Notes under the pieces: model-generated
The model's input: the letters and a program-made list of their open reading frames with translations, nothing else
Told to the model about the DNA's origin: nothing
The model's database searches: none
Position numbers and translations under genes: made by a program
From: Terana coerulea
Lineage: Eukaryota; Basidiomycota; Agaricomycetes; Polyporales; Phanerochaetaceae
Assembly: GCA_024811115.1 (NCBI GenBank)
Contig: JAKOGH010001083.1
Location: 1 to 11,055, forward strand
Direction: 5' to 3'
Length of the DNA stretch: 11,055 nt
In this document: positions 1 through 6,750 of the stretch, one piece after another
Numbering within the stretch: the first letter of the stretch is position 1
Layout of the letters: every line of letters starts with the position of its first letter

Positions 1-313
1 GCACCTCTTTACGCTGAGGATCAGCATGAAGATTAGCATGCTGCTATAATGGCAGCCTGACCCTAAGCCATGGTGCTTCTACCAGCCAATACAGAGCATA
101 GTCGCAGCGACGACTAGCTCATAGCCTCAGTTCTTTCAGCAGAACAGTGGCAAGATCTCCCAGAACCCAAATAGCAATAGTGTTCATTTCGACACACTGT
201 GCATAACGATATGTACGCCACAACACTGCAACAAAAGGTCCTGCTCGTTGCCCTTGATAGCAACGAGCAGCAGAGCAGACTCGATAAACTATCACAAAAC
301 TATAATACTCACT
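1..313. other. Gene-free left edge with one strong hairpin
   Basis: No open frame with protein-like character was found on either strand in this stretch. The only clear structure is the perfect 11-bp hairpin at 241-270, listed separately. If the LTR candidate at 314-809 is real and read on the minus strand, this stretch would be the start of its internal region. However, no tRNA primer-binding site and no gag-like reading frame can be seen, so that reading is not supported. Confidence 0.4.
241..270. repeat. Perfect inverted repeat (hairpin)
   Basis: The arms CTGCTCGTTGC (241-251) and GCAACGAGCAG (260-270) are exact reverse complements with an 8-nt loop, CCTTGATA. It lies outside any gene I can support. 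It is not followed by a T-run and this is a fungal genome, so a bacterial-type terminator is not implied. The role is unknown. Confidence 0.8.
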
Positions 314-396
314 TGCTGGAATGACTTGAAGAAGTGGGGACAGCAGAGGACTTGAGTAGAGCTAGTAGAGTGGATATGAATCAACAATGTTGTTGA

Positions 397-416
397 GTCT
401 GGGGTTTAGCCCAGAC
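397..416. repeat. Short inverted repeat beside a TATA box
   Basis: GTCTGGG (397-403) and CCCAGAC (410-416) are exact reverse complements with a 6-nt loop. It lies just downstream of the minus-strand TATA-like sequence at 423-431. Confidence 0.6.
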
Positions 417-422
417 CAGCCT

Positions 423-431
423 CTTTATATA
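423..431 (-). promoter_or_regulatory. TATA-box-like sequence
   Basis: The minus strand reads TATATAAAG, a strong match to the eukaryotic TATA consensus. A splice-donor-like AAGTGAGT follows about 110 nt downstream on the same strand (near 313). No gene is visible downstream, so this may belong to an LTR promoter or be chance. Confidence 0.3.
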
Positions 432-627
432 CGTGTGTAGAGGGCCCCGAGACACTATCTAGACCTCAATCTATGTGCTGACTGATCTGATCAGGTGACG
501 TCTGACTAAAGCTCAGGAGCATCTGCAAGCTCTAACTCCCTTATCAGATCTGACCTAGCTATCGTGCTAACATCAACACTATTTAGATGTATCATGTCTA
601 ATCGAGCTATTATGCAGCTACCAGTCC

Positions 628-648
628 ATGATGTCATACTGACATCAT
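628..648. repeat. 9-bp palindrome containing CRE-like half sites
   Basis: ATGATGTCA (628-636) and TGACATCAT (640-648) are perfect inverted arms around a 3-nt spacer. Each arm contains TGATGTCA/TGACATCA, which resembles a bZIP (CRE-type, TGACRTCA) site. No supported gene starts nearby, so a regulatory role is only a guess. Confidence 0.6.
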
Positions 649-939
649 ACGAGAATGTCAGTCCAGAACAGTTCCAGACCAGAGTCTGGATCCTACATCC
701 GTATAAGGCATATCCGATGTCCATGCGACAAGCACATGAAACTGATTTAGCATCTTATGTATTTGTGTGACTGACAGACTGATACATACATCCGTGACTT
801 GATGTTACACTCTAAGCGCTGTGGACTAGCGCTGAGGGAAATTTAACAGAAGTGCACCTAAAGGCAAAGATGTTTATGGCCATTAGTACGTTCAAGAACA
901 CTTTGAAGATACGGTGTAGCAATGCAAGTCGGTAAAAAT

Positions 940-1072
940 GACATCCCTCACTGAGTTTGGGAGACTGCTGAAGTTAGCTCAGAGTCATGGGTCACTCGGC
1001 CTCATTCATGGAAACTTGTAAAGGAAATCACTGGGTTCTGGGAGGACAATGAAGAAGGCCGAGTCCAAATGA
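940..1072 (+). pseudogene. Coding-like fragment left of the MITE (weak)
   Basis: An ATG near 940 opens a short frame reading MTSLTEFGRLLKLAQSHG before a stop. A second frame then reads SWKLVKEITGFWEDNEEGR up to the transposon edge. Amino-acid composition is protein-like, but the frames change and I do not recognise a family. It may be one side of a gene that received the MITE; see the acidic segment at 1747-2054. Confidence 0.25.
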
Positions 1073-1080
1073 TTATATTT
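1073..1080. repeat. Left target-site duplication of the MITE
   Basis: TTATATTT directly precedes the left inverted repeat and is repeated exactly at 1747-1754 after the right one. An 8-bp duplication is the standard product of hAT transposase insertion. Confidence 0.88.
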
Positions 1081-1096
1081 TAGTGTTTCAAGGTCC
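1081..1096 (+). repeat. Left terminal inverted repeat
   Basis: TAGTGTTTCAAGGTCC pairs with the right end at 1731-1746; the two mismatches are at positions 9 and 10 of the repeat. Confidence 0.88.
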
Positions 1097-1261
1097 AGTT
1101 CTAAAGACCACAAAAACTGAACTGGACTGGACTGGACTGTTTTAGGACTGGTTCTGGTCTGGTCCTATAGTAGTCCTGTCCTAGTCCTGGTCTTGGTCTT
1201 TGCCCACAGCCAAAAAGTTAAAACTGCTAAGGACTGGTCGGGACTAGTCCAGGACTGGTCT
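1092..1261. repeat. Left subterminal GGACTGGTC-like repeat array
   Basis: More than ten short, imperfect copies of GGACTGG, GGTCCTA, GTCCTGG and GACTAGTCC occur here in both orientations, including a run of three GGACT units near 1123-1138. Subterminal repeats of this kind are known transposase-binding sites in hAT elements; that role is inferred here. Confidence 0.75.
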
Positions 1262-1325
1262 TAATACACACCTTATATTCATAGTTTTGAAAGCCTGTTT
1301 ATTGGAAATATAAAATGCAAACTCA

Positions 1326-1337
1326 CTTTTGCAAAAG
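1326..1337. repeat. 12-bp perfect palindrome in MITE centre
   Basis: CTTTTGCAAAAG is its own reverse complement. It sits in the AT-rich middle of the hAT-type element; function unknown. Confidence 0.6.
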
Positions 1338-1537
1338 AATATCTTTGAACTGTGGTTTTGAAGCAATAGTAATTCCAAATTGCTAAAGCCATAAAGAAAG
1401 TATACTTAACACTTGTAGTGTGCAGTTATACATTGAGTTTCAAAGCTAAGAACTAGTGCAAAAAGCAAAATTTAGCTTAATAATAATATAACACTTATAG
1501 TCAGCAAGTTATATTTGACTTACAGGATAAAGACTTG

Positions 1538-1735
1538 ATCAGGACTAGTCAAGACTAGTCCAGACTGGTCAAAGACTGCCTTTAGTTCTGGACCAGTCTG
1601 GACCAGTCAAGGACTGCAAAAAGACTGCAGTCCTACTAAGACTGGTCTTGGTCAGTCTTATATCTATGGTCCTAGTCTTCAGGCAGTCCTAGTCCTGGTC
1701 CTAGCAAAAATTAAAAGACCAGACAGGACAGGACC
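1538..1735. repeat. Right subterminal GACTGGTC-like repeat array
   Basis: This is a mirror of the left array: repeated AGGACTAGTC, AGACTGGTC, GGACCAGTC and TCCTAGTCC units in both orientations. Together the two arrays make the element ends capable of extensive folding. Confidence 0.75.
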
Positions 1736-1746
1736 TCAAAACACTA
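1731..1746 (-). repeat. Right terminal inverted repeat
   Basis: The minus strand reads TAGTGTTTTGAGGTCC, the partner of 1081-1096. Confidence 0.88.
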
Positions 1747-1754
1747 TTATATTT
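1747..1754. repeat. Right target-site duplication of the MITE
   Basis: TTATATTT repeats the 8 bases at 1073-1080 exactly. Confidence 0.88.
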
Positions 1755-2054
1755 GGATGATCCATGCGGACACTGTCGTAATACAAGATGAATACAAGGA
1801 AATCTCAGGCACCAATTCAGATGAAATTGACTCTGCAGACGAGGATGAGCTCATGCAGATTGGAGTTGAGGAGGAATGAGGATGAGACAGACAAGGACTT
1901 TGCAATGGATATGACTCAAGGTGGTGATGGGCCATCTCAGATGTGTAGATTCAGCGGATGCACTTCAACAGCGACGAAGAGCTCTCCGGGGATGAGATGG
2001 TTTTGTTGCCGTAGCGTGAACAGATGCAACCTGTCGCGGCGTCCTGAGGGCTAA
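1747..2054 (+). pseudogene. Acidic coding-like relic right of the MITE (weak)
   Basis: From the transposon edge one frame reads WMIHADTVVIQDEYKEISG, followed by an Asp/Glu-rich tract (about DEIDSADEDEL) and a TGA at about 1879. The next frame continues acidic (NEDETDKDFAMDM) to a stop at 2054. The run of plausible protein split over two frames resembles a gene damaged by a small indel. I do not recognise the family. It could continue the fragment left of the MITE, which would make the element an insertion into an exon, but the frames do not join without a further indel. Confidence 0.25.
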
Positions 2055-2147
2055 AGCCCAATAATTGCACTGGCGGTAGGGAGTAGGCAGAGGAGCTGAG
2101 GTAGACAGATGCCGGAAGACAATTATGTAGTCACTTATCCGTTGTGT

Positions 2148-3568
2148 TTATTTCATGAGATGATGCTTGCGACTCCCCATCCATTTCCCACCACGGTGCT
2201 GATTCAAACGTTCTGCCTTGCACCCTTCCACAAATTTGACAATAGACGGCCCAATCCTCCTCCAAACTACCGCAAGTCGTGTTAGTAACAAATTGGGGAC
2301 GAGACCATCCATCAATGCACCCACTACGGTCAGTCAAGGGCCTCGTCTCGCGCGCCTGGAAGTCTTCTCAAATCTCCCTTTTGCCGTGCACTCATATGCT
2401 CGAGTTCATCAGCGAATCCCTGCTCTTCGGAGTCTCTTGTAGATACTAGACGACGGCACAGAATTCAGCATTGTTCATGTTACAAGGCTTGGGTTGGCGT
2501 AAATACCTCTCAAGTCTGGCTTTCTTCAAATCCCGACTCATTTCAACCTTCGCATGCTGTCTTAGAAATCGCCACCTGGAAAGTTCGGATGTGTTCTCAG
2601 CGCGAGAGTCAGTTGCTTTGTCGTAGATATAGTCATGCAGCTGGATTAATTAAGAGTAACACTCACTTGTCGTAAGGCCAGGAAAGCTTGTCTCCTTTCA
2701 GTAATGAATTGTGACCTCATATTAATATTCCCAAGCAGGAAGGTGTTCTGAATATACAGAAACTCAGTCCCCGCAACAAGCACGGTGTGATTCCGAGTCG
2801 GAGGGAAATAATCGTCTGATCGGCCAGGCATCTTTAGTATACGGCTGCAACCTCTCCTGGCAGACTTACCGCATACGACTCCTTCCGCAAACAGTCTCAT
2901 GATGTGGTATAAAGGATAAGAACCCGCCGTAGGTTCAAATGGAATGTTTGGGAACACAGCTTGGATACTCAGCGGGATCTGATGGCATACGAGCTGAAAG
3001 CGGTCAGCAATGGATATCCACGCAAGAGGAGTGAAATGGCACACCATTTCTCATACAGGCTATGCAGTAACGTGCTCTGAAGTCCCAATACATGGATTGA
3101 CAGCCGCCTTTAAGACAATTCTGCCCCAAGCGAGTATTATTCTAAAGTGAGACGGGTCTGGAGGATACAAGTAACAACATACGTGACAATGCGGGCCATA
3201 CATAAGGTTGATGAAAGCTGGCTCAGTCATATCTTCCGGACATGGCGGCAGATCAGCCACGTTGCGGAGAGTCTGCCCAGTAATGGCGCGAAGACTGGCG
3301 GTTCAGCAGAAGAGCTCGGCAAGCCTTACTCGTCCTCGCCAGAGACAGTAGGTCCAAGGGGTCCGACGAGCAAGTATCTGTAGTAGACGTAATCAATTTA
3401 TATGGGAGAAACATACCAAAGAACGTATTTGTGGATTCACCTCGCCTATTGCATCCAATGGCATGTCGAGCAACTTTTCAAAGCACCCCGCTTGCCTCGT
3501 ACATGACGTGCTGATGCTCTTGGTCCTGTCGCAGCTACGATATTGAATGTCTTCCGTGTAGCAGGCAT
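2148..3568 (-). pseudogene. F-box protein gene, broken by frameshifts
   Basis: F-box proteins recruit substrates to SCF ubiquitin ligases; this belongs to the large F-box family of mushroom-forming fungi (family call from memory of its conserved blocks). Reading the minus strand from ATG at 3568, the blocks come in the expected order: GKRGALK and LLDMPLDAIGE (start of the F-box), DPLDLLSLARTSKA (core of the F-box), LRNVADLPPCPEDMTEPAF, a Cys-rich stretch (HCHNCLKGGC...ARYCIAC), QAVFPNIPFEPTAGSY, RWRFLRQHAKVEMSRDLKKA, then LTDRIWRRIGPSIVKF, with a TAA at 2150-2148. Introns fit at 3440-3378, 3182-3121, 3044-2994, 2869-2816, 2506-2446 and 2324-2267 (51-63 nt), plus an implausibly short 26-nt gap at 2666-2641. 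Frame breaks of about one base are needed near 3475, 3365, 3276, 2994, 2419 and 2340. It is either a true pseudogene or a gene damaged by sequence errors; neighbouring genes show the same problem. The exact start is uncertain. Confidence 0.72.
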
Positions 3569-4168
3569 ATAGGCTGTTGATCGCAGAGGCCGAACCGGGC
3601 TGAAGTCGCGAGTGGCGCGTGAGTGTTCGTGAGTGCCCTCGCTACTCCTGAGATCGTGAATGTGAAAGCGGTCGAGATTCAGAAACACCCTGAAATCATA
3701 GCCTTGCGAGCCTAGTAGATGCTCGCGAGTGCGCTCAGGAGCAGAAAAAGGTTGTGAGCGAACAAACGTGAGATGGTGCAAAGCCAACCTATGAGCGCTT
3801 AAGCGAGCGCTTTGTGCTATACCCTCCACCACCACCTTAGAGGCATACAACAGCGCGTTGCCTGCACACTTTATCTGGTTATCGAGTGTCTCTGTTTTGG
3901 AAGCTTTTGGCAGCCTGGAACTCTGCTACCAGGCCCGGCATTGACCTCATAGGCCTGCTCTATCAGAGGTGCTTGATGGGTTCTCTACACGCTGCGAACC
4001 CATGACCGCCATACAGACTTGACTTTCTACCCATCGGCAACGAGATGGCTCCCAGATTTATGCTTGGTCAATGCGTGGGATACGGCGAAGACAGGCCAAT
4101 AACTGCCCAGTTCCCCACTCGAAAGCGGACACTGCATCCTCGACGTCCATCACCGATACCTCAACAGC
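3569..4168. other. Divergent intergenic region
   Basis: About 600 bp separate the minus-strand F-box locus from the plus-strand dehydrogenase, so this may hold promoters for both. A CCAAT box lies 69 bp before the dehydrogenase ATG. A minus-strand open frame covers 3446-3850, but only its 3' end (below about 3568) reads like the F-box family, and I see no supported gene in the rest. Confidence 0.45.
4096..4100 (+). promoter_or_regulatory. CCAAT box upstream of the dehydrogenase
   Basis: CCAAT (within AGGCCAATAACTG) lies 69 bp upstream of the chosen start codon, a common position for the HAP-complex site in fungal promoters. No TATA box is obvious. Confidence 0.35.
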
Positions 4169-5565
4169 ATGGCCTCCATACTGCGCTCGAGAATACTGGG
4201 AGTGGTTGCTGGAAGGGCGACGCTGTCACAAGCTCGCCCACAACTCATGCGACCCCTCACGATCGCACCATTGCAAGAGCGGCGAAGACTCCCCGCTAGA
4301 CGTCGACAATCAGTCCAAGACAGGCCGACAGCCCTCGTACGGTCCCATTGGCGTGACCGCCGCGCTGCACCATGCTGCAAACGGTGAGTGCTGGCCTCGC
4401 CTCGGCCGCCACAGACACGTATCGTGCTCAATTACCCGCAGATCCCGCGCCGTCTCCCACGCTCTTCCAGCACGAGTTTTCGCTCGCCGACCGCGTCGCG
4501 CTCGTCTCGGGGGCCAACCGCGGGCTCGGGCTCGAGATGGCGCTCGCCCTGGTCGAGGCCGGGGCGCGGGCCGTGTACTGCGTCGATCTGGCCAAGACGC
4601 CGTCTGAGGAGTGGCAGAAGGTGCGCGAGTACGCCGCGAAGTTGACCAACAAGGCCGGCGAAGGCCGTCTCGAGTACGTCAGCGGGAACGTAACCGACCA
4701 GGTACGCTCAGGCAGCCTACGAGCATTCATGTTGTTCGTGTGAGGTAGCTGACATGCGTGTGGGCGACAGGAAGCGATGTGGAAGATTGGGCAAGATATA
4801 GGGGACAGGGAGGGGCGGATGGACGCCTGCATCGCTGCTGCGGGTGTGTTGAAAACTCACACAGACTGCCTCGAGTACCCTGCGTCTCAGTTCCGTGAGG
4901 TGATGTCGCTCGTCGAGGTGCTTCGTGATGACACGATGCTGACGGGTGCGCTGCGCAGGTGATGGACGTGAACGTGAACGGCGTCCTGTTTACTGCGCAG
5001 GCAGCTGGGAGACAGATGGCGCGCTTTGAGAACGGAGGGAGCATCGTCCTGATCGCGAGCATGAGTGGCTCCATCACAAACAAGGTGCGTCGCCCGCTTC
5101 CTGGTGGCGTCGCCAGTCTTCTCATATGTCGCAGGACCACGCCTGGGTGTCCTACAACAGCTCGAAATCTGCGGTGCTGCAGATGGGGCGCAGCATGGCG
5201 TGCGAACTGGGCCCGAAGCGCATCCGTGTGAACACGCTGAGCCCCGGCCACATCTACACAAAGTGCGTCTGAGATTGGGTTCCGGTGTTCGGGCCACGGA
5301 CCTGACGAGGCGAGGGCCCGTTTGGCAGCATGACCGCCGCGTACCTCGACACGCAGCCGCACCTGCTCGGCAAATGGGCGAGCTTGAATCCCATGGACCG
5401 CATCGGTCGGCCCGACGAGCTTCGGGCGTTGTGACCTGGCTGACGAGCGACGCCAGCACGTTCTGCACGGGCAGCGAGTGAGCGCACTCCATTCCACGTA
5501 TGCTCTGCGGCTTGCTTACCAACCTCTTGCAGCATCATCGTCAGCGGGGTCATCATTCTTGGTGA
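4169..5565 (+). CDS. Short-chain dehydrogenase/reductase, probably mitochondrial
   Basis: This is a classical SDR, closest in feel to fungal sorbose reductase, arabinitol or mannitol dehydrogenases, which interconvert polyols and ketoses using NAD(P)H; the exact substrate cannot be read from sequence. Exons are 4169-4383, 4442-4701, 4771-4899, 4959-5084, 5135-5262, 5329-5477 and 5533-5565, with GT-AG introns of 50-69 nt; about 346 aa once frame is restored. Motifs: Rossmann SGANRGLG (residue about 94), VYCVDL with an acidic residue ending the second strand (about 117, hinting at NAD rather than NADP), AAAG (about 182), an active-site Ser in IASMSGS (about 237), catalytic YNSSK (about 249-253), LSPGHIYT (about 278), and a C-terminal CTGSD and HHSW. 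The start ATG sits in a good context (CAACAGCATGG) and opens MASILRSRILGVVAGRA, an Arg-rich, acid-free, presequence-like segment. The frame shifts in exon 1 (about 4265-4300), exon 6 (one G missing near 5424-5426, giving TGA 5432) and exon 7 (one G missing in 5546-5549). Confidence 0.85.
4898..4964. repeat. 8-bp direct repeat at both ends of an intron
   Basis: AGGTGATG occurs at 4898-4905, across the donor site of the third intron of the dehydrogenase gene, and again at 4957-4964, across its acceptor site. The repeat contains the AGGT core at both splice junctions. Confidence 0.6.
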
Positions 5566-5646
5566 TCACTGTTCCGAGTTTGCGTCAGAAGAAAATTGTA
5601 CAAATATCCGCAGAACAATGCGTACGACTGACTGTACGCTTCAGCA

Positions 5647-6424
5647 ATGTTTCATGAAATATGGAGCGGAGTAGGACCGTCGGGGACTCGTTATGGGCCT
5701 GCGGCGCCCGCAGCACTGCGCTGTGACCCGCGTAACCGCGCAAGCCGGTTCCCCGCAGCTGGGGGCTCCAACCAATCACAGTGCGTCTTTTAGGATGATC
5801 CGCTTCGGAGTACGCCGATCACCGTGTACGACGAATTTGTTAGTGAATTTGAAGACGGCCGTGCTGCAGCGCAGCTTCCACAAGCACTGGCAAAATTCTC
5901 AATGTCTTTGCAAGAAAAGGACATTGAGAAATTTGTCTACCGAGAGCATTTTGGAAGTAAGAGTACCTACTGCTCGAATTGACCAATATCTATTCCTGAA
6001 TAGGGCGTCGGAACTCATGCCGTGCGAGCAACTGAACGACAGCTAGTGGGAGAGCTCGATAGGCTCTCGGGGTTGTCCGCCAGGGAGCTTGCGTTCTCGC
6101 ATTGTGAGTGGGAGGCTATGTACAACAGGAATCCGAGTTGTATCCGAGTCGTGGGCGCGGCCGCCGGCGGCAACCCACGAGCACTTTTTGGGTGATAATT
6201 CTCTGCAAGTCTGTAAGGTCGATGTTGTGGTTCCCAGTCGAGCTGACAGCCTTGTGATAAGATGCAGCATTGTGACAAATATGTACGATTCGACGCAGGT
6301 GTGGGGAATTCCAGGGACGAGGTCGACTGAGAACTCACAACGCCTCCCTAGTATAGAGGCGTCATGCAGTGCTGGATGCGGTGTCTACGAGTCAAAAAAA
6401 GATAAATTCAAGACGAATAACTGA
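5647..6424 (+). pseudogene. Unrecognised coding relic with in-frame TAG
   Basis: One frame from ATG 5647 reads about 48 protein-like codons (GTRYGPAAPAALRCDPRNR...FPAAGGSNQ), hits TAG at 5791-5793, and continues in the same frame with DDPLRSTPITVYDEF, then AAAQLPQALAKFSMSLQEK and FVYREHFG. The TAG follows GTCTTT, so it could alternatively be an intron acceptor. A GT-AG intron of 47 nt fits at 5957-6003. A second block reads GTHAVRATERQLVGELDRL...FSHCEWEAMYN to about 6190, after which a one-base shift opens GDNSLQVCKVDVVVPSRAD and DSTQVWGIPGTRST, ending with a stop at 6422-6424. The pieces line up head to tail with only two one-base shifts (near 6004 and 6187-6192), so I read them as one gene of about 240-250 codons. 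The family is not recognised; a conserved fungal orphan or an element-derived gene are both possible. Confidence 0.5.
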
Positions 6425-6750
6425 GGGTAAGATGAGTTTTACTAACAAAACAACGCTGCTGAAGAGCCGGAATGGACTACAGGCTGCAAAGGGCGAGATG
6501 AGGGTCGGTACCGAAAGCTGCGCTCGCCCGGAAGTGAAGCCGAAGCGCCCATGACCAACCACGTGGGAACATGCATCTGTAGATCTGGTGCGCAGCTCTG
6601 GCTGCGGAGAGATGCATACCACTGGGCAAACCAGGCCAACTTTGCTCATCGCAGCATCTGCGCAGTCGTCCCCCCGTCCTGCGCTGCCCAGTCCCTTCTT
6701 GATCCTCTACATCCACCTCGTCGGGGCCCGTCGAGCCAGCATCGCACACC
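6425..6750 (+). promoter_or_regulatory. Upstream region of the SMG6-like gene
   Basis: This 326-bp stretch carries open frames on both strands, but none reads like a protein. It becomes C-rich and pyrimidine-rich toward the ATG at 6751 (for example 6667-6720), as is common for fungal 5' leaders. A palindromic E-box lies at 6560-6565. No TATA box was seen. Confidence 0.4.
6560..6565. promoter_or_regulatory. E-box CACGTG
   Basis: CACGTG, inside CCAACCACGTGGG, is a bHLH (Cbf1/Pho4-type) binding site by consensus. It lies 186 bp before the SMG6-like start codon. A single 6-bp match can arise by chance. Confidence 0.3.

Larger units (their letters stand above)
314..809 (-). mobile_element. Possible solo LTR or LTR end (weak)
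   Basis: Read on the minus strand, this segment starts TGTAACATC and ends CCAGCA, so it has TG...CA ends. It carries a good TATA box (TATATAAAG, 431-423) followed by a short hairpin at 416-397. The 496-bp size is within the normal range for fungal LTRs. Against this, no 5-bp target duplication, no primer-binding site and no second copy are visible in the window. The boundaries are chosen by eye from TG/CA and could easily be wrong. Confidence 0.2.
1081..1746. mobile_element. hAT-type non-autonomous transposon (MITE)
   Basis: This 666-bp element is bounded by inverted repeats TAGTGTTTCAAGGTCC (1081-1096) and, read on the other strand, TAGTGTTTTGAGGTCC (1746-1731), which match at 14 of 16 positions. 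The first five bases fit the hAT terminal pattern YARNG. An exact 8-bp duplication, TTATATTT, flanks it on both sides (1073-1080 and 1747-1754), as expected for hAT insertions. Inside each end lie clusters of GGACTGG/GACTAGTCC-like repeats in both orientations, while the centre (about 1262-1530) is AT-rich and repeat-poor. There is no transposase reading frame, so it would depend on an autonomous relative elsewhere. The exact duplication and near-perfect ends suggest the insertion is fairly recent. Confidence 0.88.

Noticed and set aside
506..770. Short open frames on both strands (72 and 68 codons)
   Set aside because: They overlap in opposite directions in AT-balanced DNA with many near-repeats, and neither reads like a known or intron-bearing protein.
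1092..1735. CRISPR-like or tandem satellite array from repeated GGACTGGTC units
   Set aside because: Units are short, imperfect, in both orientations and unevenly spaced, with no unique equal-length spacers; inverted ends and target duplication identify a transposon, and the DNA is eukaryotic.
3569..3850. N-terminal half of a minus-strand open frame (MYASKVVVEG...) as an extension of the F-box protein
   Set aside because: Only the part below about 3568 resembles the F-box family; the rest has no recognisable feature and could be leader or intron.
4727..5497. 256-codon open frame on the minus strand opposite the SDR gene, and an overlapping 211-codon one (4887-5522)
   Set aside because: They are antisense shadows of GC-rich exons carrying clear SDR motifs, and have biased Arg/Cys/Pro composition with no family resemblance.
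5791..5793. TAG readthrough or a recoded amino acid
   Set aside because: There is no supporting structure or family knowledge; nonsense mutation, base error or splice acceptor are simpler.
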